From positions 1 to 6,090 of the forward strand of contig CAKUCE010000185.1 of the NCBI GenBank assembly GCA_934643535.1: a stretch of DNA of 6,090 nt, given 5' to 3'. Positions 1 to 6,008 of this stretch are shown one piece after another. Under the pieces are notes generated by a model, which was not told the DNA's origin, searched no databases, and was given only the letters and a program-made list of their open reading frames with translations. The translations under genes were made by a program, and so were the position numbers. Position 1 is the first letter of the stretch, and each line of letters begins with the position of its first letter. The stretch is from an uncultured Clostridia bacterium (GTDB lineage Bacteria; Bacillota; Clostridia; Christensenellales; Aristaeellaceae).

Positions 1-1
1 G

Positions 2-595
2 TGCATGGCGCTGGCGGACGGAGGAGAGGGGGCCTGCTTCCTCTGGGCGGGGGACAGCCGCGGTTATGTGCTGGATGAAACCGGGCTGCACCTTTACACC
101 CGGGACGATGTGAAGCGGCCCATGGACGAACTGGAGCGCCTGCGCTGCGATGCGCCGCTGAGCCTGTGCGTCAGCGCCGACCGGCCGGTTCGGCTCCATC
201 TGCGTTCCGTGGCGCTGCCGAAGCAGGGCCTACTGATTTGCGCTACCGACGGCGTGTATGGCTGCGTGTTCAGTCCCATGGAGCTGGAAGAAATCTTTCT
301 GGCTTCGCTGACCGGCGCGCAGGATGCAGCCACATGGCAGCGGCGCTTGGCGGCGGCGATCCGCCGCCTGGCCGGAGACGACGCGACCCTTTGCTGCCTG
401 CCATTCGGCTTCGACCATTTTGACGAAATGAAGCAGTATTTTGAGCCGCGCCTGACAGCGCTTCGACGGGAGCATCTGGACGGCTTACGGCAGCATCCGG
501 GGGATGCGGACGCTTTGCGGGAAAGCTGGAAACGCTATCAGCCCGGATACGACCGAACCGAGGAAGTTCAGCATGAAAAAGATTGGAGCCTATGA
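2..595 (+). CDS. PP2C-family Ser/Thr protein phosphatase, C-terminal part (5' end outside window)
   Basis: Metal-dependent protein phosphatase (PPM/PP2C fold) expected to remove phosphate from Ser/Thr in the cytoplasm, most likely reversing the kinase encoded next to it. The reading frame is open to the left edge, so the N-terminal part, including the first metal-binding Asp motif, is missing. Counting from the Met at base 5, visible PP2C motifs are WAGDSRGY (14-21), a TRDD segment (32-35), ATDGVYG (80-86, metal-ligand Asp82) and GDDAT (124-128, C-terminal metal-ligand Asp). After about residue 135 there is a roughly 60-residue charged tail, rich in Arg and Glu, that is not part of the usual catalytic core. 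No membrane segment is seen in this part. The gene ends at TGA 593-595, overlapping the kinase start by 23 bases, so the two are probably translationally coupled. Family assignment is firm; the physiological substrate is unknown. Confidence 0.88.
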   Translation, partial: CMALADGGEGACFLWAGDSRGYVLDETGLHLYTRDDVKRPMDELERLRCDAPLSLCVSADRPVRLHLRSVALPKQGLLICATDGVYGCVFSPMELEEIFLASLTGAQDAATWQRRLAAAIRRLAGDDATLCCLPFGFDHFDEMKQYFEPRLTALRREHLDGLRQHPGDADALRESWKRYQPGYDRTEEVQHEKDWSL

Positions 596-1493
596 GCCGC
601 TGACTCCGCTGCAGACGGCGGGAAGCGGCAGCGCCCGCTGGTGCATCGCCTGGCGGGAAGGCAGACGCTTTTTCCTGAAGGAATTCCTGTCCCCCGTTTA
701 TCCGTCGGAAAGCGCCAACGTCGTTCTTCGAGAAAAGCAGCTGGCCCGCTGCCGACGCTTCGAGGAGAAAAAGCGCCGCCTGTACAGCGCCATGTCCTGC
801 GTGATCGGAGACACCCTCGTGCCGGTGACGGATTTTTTCCGTTTCGGACTGCACTATTACGCGGTCTCGGAGGAGATTCCCGAACCACGGCTGACGGGGG
901 AAAGCGCCACCGAAACGCTGCCCGTGGAGGAAAAGCGGGAGATATTGCTCAGCCTGGCGCTGTGCCTGCAGCGGCTGCACCTGCAGGGAATCGTTCATGC
1001 GGATCTGAAGCCCGAGCATGTGCTTCTACGAAAGGGGCCGCTGGGTTACGAGGCCCGGCTGATCGACCTGGACAGCGGCTTTCTGGCGGATGATCCGCCC
1101 GCGCCCGGCGGCGATACCGAGGGCGATCCGGTGTATCTGGCCCCGGAAGCCTTCCTGCGCATGACCGGAGAGTCCGCAGCCGTAGGCCCGGCCATCGACA
1201 CCTTTGCTTTTGGAGCGATCCTGCACCGCCTGTGGACCGGTGCTTTGCCGGAAACAGACGCGCCCTATCTGTACGAAGCCGCGTTGGAGAACCGGCCCAT
1301 CCGCGTTTCGGCGCAGCTGCCGCCCGCCTATGGGCAGGCCGTCAGTCGGATGCTGGACGCAGAAGCAACGCACCGCCCTTCGGACGGCGAACTGGTGAAG
1401 CTGTTCTCACAGCCTTTTGAAAGAGACGAAAAACCTCCGCTGACCGGCGAACCGCTGAACGGCCTCAGCCGTTTTTTTCGGGGAATTGAGTAA
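573..1493 (+). CDS. Ser/Thr protein kinase with divergent catalytic motifs
   Basis: A 306-residue, soluble, single-domain eukaryotic-like protein kinase. An earlier in-frame ATG exists at 504, but the start at 573 is chosen because AGGAAG (561-566) sits 6 bases upstream and the product begins MKKIGAYEPL, directly at the kinase fold. Visible elements: Gly-containing loop (residues 17-19, AGSGS), beta-3 Lys36 (FFLKEF), catalytic loop HADLKPEH (142-149, Asp144 and Lys146), IDLDSG (164-169, Asp165 in the DFG position), GDPVYLAPE (184-192), helix-F Asp209 and Arg268 (HRPS) expected to pair with Glu192. Departures from the consensus are HAD for HRD, His149 for the usual metal-binding Asn, and DLD for DFG. 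The essential Lys and both Asp residues remain, so activity is plausible but not certain. No transmembrane, PASTA or other extra domain follows, unlike PknB/PrkC. The gene overlaps the phosphatase, implying paired control of a shared target. Such pairs occur in vWA/PP2C/kinase triads, but no vWA gene is visible here. Confidence 0.87.
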   Translation: MKKIGAYEPLTPLQTAGSGSARWCIAWREGRRFFLKEFLSPVYPSESANVVLREKQLARCRRFEEKKRRLYSAMSCVIGDTLVPVTDFFRFGLHYYAVSEEIPEPRLTGESATETLPVEEKREILLSLALCLQRLHLQGIVHADLKPEHVLLRKGPLGYEARLIDLDSGFLADDPPAPGGDTEGDPVYLAPEAFLRMTGESAAVGPAIDTFAFGAILHRLWTGALPETDAPYLYEAALENRPIRVSAQLPPAYGQAVSRMLDAEATHRPSDGELVKLFSQPFERDEKPPLTGEPLNGLSRFFRGIE

Positions 1494-1506
1494 AAGAGAA
1501 CAAAAG

Positions 1507-1533
1507 GAACCGTCCCTTGCGGAGGGGCGGTTC
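1507..1533 (+). terminator. Hairpin 13 bases after the kinase stop, candidate terminator
   Basis: The arms GAACCGTCCCT (1507-1517) and AGGGGCGGTTC (1523-1533) form an 11-base-pair stem with one G-U wobble and the 5-base loop TGCGG. It lies directly after the kinase stop codon and is preceded by an A-rich stretch. The bases that follow are only moderately T-rich, so it is not a textbook intrinsic terminator on the + strand. On the - strand, the A-rich stretch at 1495-1505 becomes T-rich behind the same stem (interrupted by C), so it could also stop transcription arriving from the convergent ECF operon. Termination is inference; the stem is seen. Confidence 0.5.
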
Positions 1534-1552
1534 GCTTCAGTCTGTCGAAAAA

Positions 1553-1631
1553 CCCCTAAGTTGGCCATTGTCGCCCGCAAACAGCGCTACGCTGGTTTGC
1601 GGGAAAAGTGCTGCGGCACAAGGATTAGGGG
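1553..1631. repeat. Nested inverted repeats forming a possible branched structure
   Basis: An outer stem CCCCTAA (1553-1559) with TTAGGGG (1625-1631) encloses two further hairpins. The first has CCCGCAAAC (1574-1582) paired with GTTTGCGGG (1595-1603) and continues as AGC with GCT across a single bulged G. The second is GTGC (1608-1611) with GCAC (1616-1619) around TGCG. Drawn as RNA or single-stranded DNA this gives a three-way junction. It contains no convincing reading frame and matches no riboswitch or RNA family that I recognise. It could be a degraded mobile or REP-like intergenic repeat, or a structured 3' region shared by the convergent transcripts. Confidence 0.5.
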
Positions 1632-1658
1632 CTCCGTTCCGCAACCTCAATCGTCGTC

Positions 1659-1678
1659 TTTGGCACTGCCGTGCCAAA
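1659..1678. repeat. Perfect 8-bp inverted repeat
   Basis: TTTGGCAC (1659-1666) and GTGCCAAA (1671-1678) are perfect complements around the loop TGCC. A weaker outer stem, CAACC (1642-1646) with GGTTG (1689-1693), surrounds it. It belongs to the run of hairpins that fills the spacer between the two convergent gene blocks. No T-tract follows on either strand, so it is not called a terminator. Confidence 0.55.
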
Positions 1679-1709
1679 TCCTCGTTTCGGTTGACGGCTG
1701 TCAGTCGCT

Positions 1710-1741
1710 AGCTGCCTTCGGCAGCTGCATCCACTGGATGC
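1710..1741. repeat. Two abutting hairpins
   Basis: AGCTGCC (1710-1716) pairs with GGCAGCT (1720-1726) around TTC. Immediately next, GCATCC (1727-1732) pairs with GGATGC (1736-1741) around ACT. The two perfect stems touch end to end with no unpaired base between them, which is unlikely to be chance when combined with the neighbouring repeats. Function is unknown; a REP/BIME-like extragenic repeat is one possibility. Confidence 0.5.
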
Positions 1742-1770
1742 GCGCTCCCTCTCGCCGCCCTATAACCCCG

Positions 1771-1791
1771 GCAGGAGGCAGTGCCTCCTGC
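1771..1791 (-). terminator. 21-base near-perfect palindrome after ecfT, candidate operon end
   Basis: GCAGGAGGCA (1771-1780) and TGCCTCCTGC (1782-1791) are perfect complements about a single central base. The element lies 18 bases beyond the ecfT stop codon, where the terminator of the leftward operon is expected. As RNA it would form a very stable stem of about 8 base pairs with a 5-base loop. No T-run follows on the - strand (the next bases read CGGGGTTATA), so it may act as a 3'-end stabiliser rather than an intrinsic terminator. Confidence 0.4.
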
Positions 1792-1809
1792 ACCTCCACT
1801 TTCAATGGC

Positions 1810-2649
1810 TTACACGAAGGGATTCCAGAAGCGGTTTCCGTCGTGGAAGGTGATGATCAGACTGGCGGCCAAAATGACCGCGCCGAAGGCAATGGCGATG
1901 TAGTCGCTGGAAGAGAACTTCCGCTGCACGTACCACGTGCGCTTCTTTTCCTTGCTGAAGCCCCGCAGCTCCATGGCGTTGGAGATGGCCTCGATGCGGG
2001 ACAGACTGGACATAATCAGCGGCATCAGCACGCTGATGGAGTTTTTCACGCGCTTGTGCAGCTTCACCTTCTTGCCCAGTTCCACGCCGCGGGCCTGCTG
2101 GGCGGTGGAGATGTTGCGGTAATCCCGCTGAATATCGGGAATGTAGCGCAGCGCCAGCGCCACGGAATAGCCGATGCGGTAGCTCACGCCCACGGCGTTC
2201 AGGCTGGACGCAAACTCGCTGGGGTTGGTGGCGGTGATGAAGAGCAGGGCGATGGGCAGGGCCACGAAGTATTTCAGCGAGATGTTGAAGTGGTAGAACA
2301 ACTGCTCCCGGGTCAGGTCATACGGCCCGAACAGATGGCAAAGCACCACCCGCGTGCCATAGATCTCCGTGCCCTGATCGGGAGAGAAAAGGAAAATAAA
2401 GAAGTTGTTCAAGGCCAGAAAAACCACCATGAACCAGAAAACGAAGCTGACGTCTTTAAATTTGATATGACTGACCGCAAAGCAGCTGAAACTGACGACC
2501 ATCAGCCCCAGCAGCACCCGGGTATCGTAGGTCAGCATACTGGCAAAGGTGAACAGCAGGAAAAACACCAGCTTGGTGGTACCCGTCAGGGCGTGGATCA
2601 CGCTTTTGCCGGGAATATAGCTCATGACCGGATTACTGCGCTTGGCCAT
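1810..2649 (-). CDS. ecfT: ECF transporter transmembrane coupling protein EcfT
   Basis: Integral membrane protein of 279 residues that couples ATP hydrolysis in the EcfA ATPases to movement of the S component. Hydrophobic segments lie at about residues 27-42, 45-60, 67-88, 128-141 and 250-268. The long cytoplasmic stretch between the last two carries the two coupling motifs: AQQARG (ARG at 186-188) and AMELRG (228-230). In most EcfT proteins both motifs read Ala-Arg-Gly; here the second is Leu-Arg-Gly, keeping the key Arg. The ATG at 2649 is preferred over an upstream TTG at 2670 because a GGGAGG site lies 9 bases ahead of it, and over ATG 2625 because that would cost the conserved N-terminal region. 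The start overlaps the end of the ATPase gene by 17 bases, so translation is probably coupled. It is the last gene of the operon. Confidence 0.92.
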   Translation of the reverse strand: MAKRSNPVMSYIPGKSVIHALTGTTKLVFFLLFTFASMLTYDTRVLLGLMVVSFSCFAVSHIKFKDVSFVFWFMVVFLALNNFFIFLFSPDQGTEIYGTRVVLCHLFGPYDLTREQLFYHFNISLKYFVALPIALLFITATNPSEFASSLNAVGVSYRIGYSVALALRYIPDIQRDYRNISTAQQARGVELGKKVKLHKRVKNSISVLMPLIMSSLSRIEAISNAMELRGFSKEKKRTWYVQRKFSSSDYIAIAFGAVILAASLIITFHDGNRFWNPFV

Positions 2650-4351
2650 GCTCCCGCACCTCCCTGTCAAAATCGATAAACCGCTGGACGAAATTTTCCG
2701 CAGGCTGAATGCCGCAAAGCTGCGCCAGCCCGAACAGACTGGTCTCCTTCAGCGCCGCCTGATCGATCAGCTGCCGGTCGCACAAGACCCGAACCGAGCT
2801 GGTGTCGGCAATCATCCGACCTGTATCGAAGACCAGCGCCCGGGGCGTGTATTCCAGCATCAGGTGCATGTCGTGGGTGATCATCAGCACGGTGATGCCG
2901 TCGCTGTTCAGCTGACGCAGGAATTCCATGATCTCTGTATAGTGCTTGAAATCCTGTCCGGCGGTAGGCTCGTCCAAAATGATGATCTCCGGGTTCATGA
3001 CCAGTACGCTGGCGATGGTCACACGCTTTTTCTGGCCGAAGCTCAGGGCGCTGATCGGCCAGTTGCGGAAGGGGTACAGACCGCAGATTTTCAGCGTGGC
3101 CTCCACACGGCTGCGGATTTCCGCCTCTTCCAGATCGGCGTTGCGCAGTCCCAGCGCCACTTCGTCGAAGATCATGGTCTTGGAGATCATCTGGTTGGGG
3201 TTCTGCATCACATAGCCGATGCGGGTGGCCCGCTCCCGGATGGTATCGTTGCGGATGTCCCGTCCGTTCATGGAGATAACGCCGTCGTCGGGCGTTTCAA
3301 AGCCGCAGATCAGCTTGCTCAGCGTGCTCTTGCCAGCGCCGTTCCGGCCGACGATGGCGGTCATTTCGCCCTGCGTGACGGTGAAAGAAACGTTTTCCAG
3401 CGTTTTACGATCGTCTGTGTAGCCAAAGGCCAGGTTTTCCACCTTCAGAAGCTCGGGCGACGGCTCAACGGCGGGGGAGGGGGGAACAGCCTCGTACCAT
3501 TGCCGAACCTTCGAACGGTCTTCTTCGGAAAGCGTCATGCTTTCCAGATGCTGCGGATGCTTTTCCGGGGTGATGGCAACGCCCGCGTAGCGCAGCGCCG
3601 TCAGATAAAGCGGCTCCCGAATGCCGTGCTCCCGCAGCAGACTGCTGCTGAGCAGCTCATCCGGATGCATGTCGGCCACGATCTGCCCCTGATCCATCAG
3701 CACGATCCGATCCACGTCCCGATACAGCACGTCCTCCAGACGATGCTCCACAATCAGAACGGTGGTCTGGGTCTTTTTTTGAATCTGGTCGATCAGGTCG
3801 ATGGTCTGTTTGCCGGTGGCCGGGTCCAGGTTGGCCAGCGGTTCGTCAAACAGCAGAATTTTTACCTTGTCCACCATAACGCCCGCCAGACTGACCCGCT
3901 GCTTCTGTCCGCCGGAAAGTTCATGGGGCGCATAGCCCAGATGCTCCTCCACGCTGACAAGCTCCGCCGTCTTTTGAACGATGTCCTTCATTTCCTCCTG
4001 CGGAACACAGTCGTTCTCCAGCGAAAAAGCGATGTCCTCTCCCACGGTCAGGCCGATGAACTGTCCGTCCGGATCCTGCAGCACCGTGCCGACGCTCTTG
4101 CTCAGGGCGAAGATGCTTTCCTTCTGCGGTTCCATGCCGTCCACCGTCAGGCTTCCGGTGGAAGTGCCGGTATAGCTGAAGGGAATCAGACCGTTGATGC
4201 AGCTCATCAGCGTGCTTTTGCCGCTGCCGCTGGCTCCGGCAATCAGTACCTTTTCCCCCGGATAAATGTCCAGGTTGATATGGCGAAGGGTCGGCTCCGC
4301 CTGGGCGCGGTACTGAAAGCCGAAATCCCGAAAGGAGATGATGGGTTCCAT
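2633..4351 (-). CDS. Fused ECF transporter ATPase, two ABC domains (EcfA-EcfA')
   Basis: A 572-residue cytoplasmic protein containing both nucleotide-binding domains of an ECF importer in one chain. Domain 1 (about 1-240): Walker A GASGSGKST (39-47), Q-loop Gln92, signature LSGGQKQR (145-152), Walker B ILLFDEP (165-171), D-loop NLD (174-176), H-loop His203. A linker of about 60 residues, ending in a Pro/Glu-rich piece (289-299), leads to domain 2 (about 301-545): Walker A GRNGAGKST (335-343), Q-loop Gln383, signature LSFGQKKR (436-443), Walker B IIILDEP (456-462), H-loop His493. A tail of about 30 residues follows. All catalytic residues are present in both halves; only the second signature is altered (Phe for Gly). 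GGAGGT (4358-4363) sits 6 bases before the ATG. Length and order match the fused ATPases that accompany UPF0397-type S components. It lies between the S component and ecfT genes and should pair with both products. Confidence 0.94.
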   Translation of the reverse strand: MEPIISFRDFGFQYRAQAEPTLRHINLDIYPGEKVLIAGASGSGKSTLMSCINGLIPFSYTGTSTGSLTVDGMEPQKESIFALSKSVGTVLQDPDGQFIGLTVGEDIAFSLENDCVPQEEMKDIVQKTAELVSVEEHLGYAPHELSGGQKQRVSLAGVMVDKVKILLFDEPLANLDPATGKQTIDLIDQIQKKTQTTVLIVEHRLEDVLYRDVDRIVLMDQGQIVADMHPDELLSSSLLREHGIREPLYLTALRYAGVAITPEKHPQHLESMTLSEEDRSKVRQWYEAVPPSPAVEPSPELLKVENLAFGYTDDRKTLENVSFTVTQGEMTAIVGRNGAGKSTLSKLICGFETPDDGVISMNGRDIRNDTIRERATRIGYVMQNPNQMISKTMIFDEVALGLRNADLEEAEIRSRVEATLKICGLYPFRNWPISALSFGQKKRVTIASVLVMNPEIIILDEPTAGQDFKHYTEIMEFLRQLNSDGITVLMITHDMHLMLEYTPRALVFDTGRMIADTSSVRVLCDRQLIDQAALKETSLFGLAQLCGIQPAENFVQRFIDFDREVREHGQAQ

Positions 4352-4387
4352 GGGCGTACCTCCGATGAACAGAATGAAAGGCAGATG

Positions 4388-4422
4388 AAAAAACGAGAAA
4401 AGGGCCGTCCGCCTGCCGCCCT
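4388..4422 (-). promoter_or_regulatory. Possible attenuator between S component and ATPase genes
   Basis: The 118-base gap between the S component stop and the ATPase start is the longest inside the operon. On the - strand AGGGC (4422-4418) can pair with GCCCT (4405-4401) around a 12-base loop, followed at once by a T-rich run interrupted only by CTCG. This resembles a weak intrinsic terminator. Partial termination here would give more S component than ATPase and EcfT. The stem is short and the loop large, so the call is tentative. The rest of the gap holds only the ATPase ribosome-binding site. Confidence 0.3.
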
Positions 4423-4469
4423 GCCGTTTGGGAGAGCACAGGCGAACAGCCCCGAAAAGAGACGGAAGA

Positions 4470-5021
4470 TTACTGCTCCTGCTTGAGGGAGCCGCTCTTG
4501 GCGATGGTCTTGGTGTAGGCCAGCATCAGCAGACCGCCGATCACAACGGTGGTCACGAAGTTGGAAGCACCGGCAACCAGACCCTGCACGAACACTTTTT
4601 TGGCGGGCTCGGCGTAGATCACGATATCGAGCACGGGAGCCACCACGACCCAGCTGATGGCCATGGCGACCAGCGTGGTCAGCACGAAGGTGATGAGTTC
4701 CTTCTTGCCGAAGCGGCCGCTGGACAGGTCGATCTTCTTGGAAACCAGACCGATGATTACGCCCACCATGGCGGAAGCCAGAACCCAGCTCCACCAGGGG
4801 CTGCCGCCCCAGCTCAGGTCGCCCAGCGTGTGGCCGATGAAGCCGATCAGGCCGCCGGCAACGGGTCCGTACAGGATGGCGAACAGGGCCAGAACAGCGT
4901 ACTGCAGGCAAATGCTGGTGTTCGCGATGCCGCTGGGAATGGCAACGAAACGGGCCAGTACGAAGAACAGGGCGGCGCCGATGCCAACCGCGACAACGGT
5001 CTTAATGGACATCTTTTTCAT
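4470..5021 (-). CDS. ECF transporter S component, UPF0397 family
   Basis: Small integral membrane substrate-binding subunit of an ECF importer, 183 residues. The sequence begins MKKMSIKTVVAVGIGAALFF and continues with a conserved RFVAIPSGI (24-32), LQYAVLALFAILYGP (39-53) and FIGHTLGDLS (61-70), all characteristic of the UPF0397 group (Pfam ECF-ribofla_trS). About five to six hydrophobic segments are visible, at roughly 8-27, 39-63, 76-93, 109-133 and 153-170, with a Lys-rich cytoplasmic tail. The ATG at 5021 is chosen over 5078 because GAGGAGG (5031-5037) lies 9 bases upstream and the preceding 19 residues are charged and family-foreign. Databases often name this family a riboflavin S component, but the true substrate here is open: no riboflavin gene or FMN riboswitch is seen, and the adjacent gene encodes a SAM hydrolase. 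It works with the ATPase and EcfT encoded downstream. Confidence 0.9.
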   Translation of the reverse strand: MKKMSIKTVVAVGIGAALFFVLARFVAIPSGIANTSICLQYAVLALFAILYGPVAGGLIGFIGHTLGDLSWGGSPWWSWVLASAMVGVIIGLVSKKIDLSSGRFGKKELITFVLTTLVAMAISWVVVAPVLDIVIYAEPAKKVFVQGLVAGASNFVTTVVIGGLLMLAYTKTIAKSGSLKQEQ

Positions 5022-5051
5022 GGTGAAATTCCTCCTCTTTCGAATGAGTGC

Positions 5052-5085
5052 TTTATGATCGGGACGCGGATGCGTCAATCATAAA
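5052..5085. repeat. Large inverted repeat spanning the SAM hydrolase stop codon
   Basis: TTTATGAT (5052-5059) pairs perfectly with ATCATAAA (5078-5085), and inside it GACGC (5063-5067) pairs perfectly with GCGTC (5072-5076) around GGAT, with a 3-by-1 internal loop between the two stems. On the operon transcript this is a 34-base hairpin holding the last codons and stop of the hydrolase gene. It ends about 14 bases before the Shine-Dalgarno of the S component gene. No T-run follows, so it is not a simple terminator. It could block 3'-to-5' decay, be a processing site, or modulate translation of the next gene. Confidence 0.55.
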
Positions 5086-5929
5086 CGATTTTGGGGGCCT
5101 TGCGGATGGACAGCTTCCACGTAATGCCGGTGCCGATGGAGTAGGCCTTGGCAAAGCTGCCCTGATTGATGGCCAGCGCCATGTTGTCCAGGCTGTTTAC
5201 ATACAGGAGCGCGTCGCCCACGTAAACGTCCGCGAAACTCTTGGCGTAAACGACGATGTTCTTGTACAGCGTACGGGTGCCGTTGGAGATGGTGATCTCC
5301 GCCCGCTGGCCGTGCTCGATGCCCAGTTTCAGGAACATATCCCGGGAAATATTGGTCCACAGGCTGCCGAAGCGCACGTCCAGCACGTCGATGGTGCCGG
5401 TGATGATGCCCTCATGCAGCTCGGCGGGTACCACGGGAAGCTCTACCACGCTGTCTATATCCACCTGCGGGCCTACCTGCTCAAAGGTGATGATGCCGGA
5501 GGCCAGACGCGCGCCCGTATAGGCGTAAATGTCCCGCCCGTGGAAGGTATAGCTTTCGCCGGAACCGGGCAGACGATTGATGCTTTCGTCAATCACCCGC
5601 GCCTCGGAAATGCCGATCATCCGCTTGATGTGGGTCAGGGTGCCGTTGTCGGGAGTGACCACGTATTGCCCGCCGGTGGTGCGAACCACGATGCTGCGGC
5701 GGGTGCTGCCCACGCCGGGATCCACCACGCTGACAAATACGCTGCCCTCGGGCCAGTACGTCACCGTCTGGATCAGGCGGTAGCTGGCTTCCCAGATGTC
5801 GTACTGGGGAATATCATGGGTCAGGTCGTAGACGCGAAGCTGGTCGCTGACGCATTCCGCCACGCCGTACATGGCGGAAACCGCGCCGTCCGCATAACCG
5901 AAGTCGCTTTGAAGGATCAAAGGCCGCAT
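5075..5929 (-). CDS. SAM hydroxide adenosyltransferase (SAM hydrolase, DUF62 family)
   Basis: Cytoplasmic enzyme of 284 residues expected to split S-adenosylmethionine with water (as hydroxide) into adenosine and L-methionine. It belongs to the family that also contains the fluorinase and chlorinase. The N-terminal domain has SDFGYADG (8-15), VVDPGVGSTRR (68-78), TPDNGTL (92-98) and FHGRDIYA (129-136). Asp70, Arg77 and His130 fall where the family's Asp-Arg-His hydrolase triad is expected, which argues for water rather than a halide as nucleophile. The C-terminal beta-rich domain (about 175-280) includes DVRFGSLWTNIS (184-195) and a Ser-Leu-Asp-Asn segment (246-249) near the adenine site. Length is close to other family members. 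GGGAGGAG (5934-5941) lies 4 bases before the ATG. It is the first gene of the operon, 53 bases ahead of the S component gene. The biological purpose of SAM hydrolysis is not settled for the family. Confidence 0.92.
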   Translation of the reverse strand: MRPLILQSDFGYADGAVSAMYGVAECVSDQLRVYDLTHDIPQYDIWEASYRLIQTVTYWPEGSVFVSVVDPGVGSTRRSIVVRTTGGQYVVTPDNGTLTHIKRMIGISEARVIDESINRLPGSGESYTFHGRDIYAYTGARLASGIITFEQVGPQVDIDSVVELPVVPAELHEGIITGTIDVLDVRFGSLWTNISRDMFLKLGIEHGQRAEITISNGTRTLYKNIVVYAKSFADVYVGDALLYVNSLDNMALAINQGSFAKAYSIGTGITWKLSIRKAPKIVYD

Positions 5930-5979
5930 AAAACTCCTCCCAAATCATTCGTCAGAAGTTGTTCATCCGGAACACACTC

Positions 5980-6008
5980 ATTGTATCACAAACATTCCGA
6001 CTTGACTA
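5980..6008 (-). promoter_or_regulatory. Candidate promoter of the SAM hydrolase-ECF operon
   Basis: On the - strand an extended -10 reads TGATACAAT (5988-5980, hexamer TACAAT, 5 of 6 to consensus). A weak -35, TAGTCA (6008-6003, 4 of 6), lies 17 bases upstream. Transcription would begin near 5973, leaving a leader of about 44 bases, too short for a SAM, FMN or TPP riboswitch. The 5-base arms CGGAA (5968-5972) and TTCCG (5995-5999) flank the -10 and could be half-sites for a regulator, though such short arms can occur by chance. Confidence 0.5.

Noticed and set aside
504..572. An upstream ATG that would lengthen the kinase by 23 residues
   Set aside because: The extra residues overlap the phosphatase in another frame, look unlike a kinase N-terminus, and the ATG at 573 has a well-placed AGGAAG.
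1553..1791. The repeat cluster as a CRISPR array or tRNA
   Set aside because: The stems differ in sequence and there is no regular repeat-spacer period; the branched part lacks the conserved D-arm and T-arm bases of a tRNA.
1486..2679. A 397-codon open frame on the + strand running from the kinase end across the spacer and ecfT
   Set aside because: It covers the hairpin spacer and then the reverse of ecfT, has low-complexity His/Gln/Gly-rich translation, and has no convincing ribosome-binding site; the - strand gene has clear membrane segments and ARG motifs.
2624..4486. A 620-codon open frame on the + strand opposite the ATPase gene
   Set aside because: It is the antisense shadow of the fused EcfA: rich in His, Gln and Asp without domain motifs, while the - strand has complete Walker, signature and H-loop motifs in both halves.
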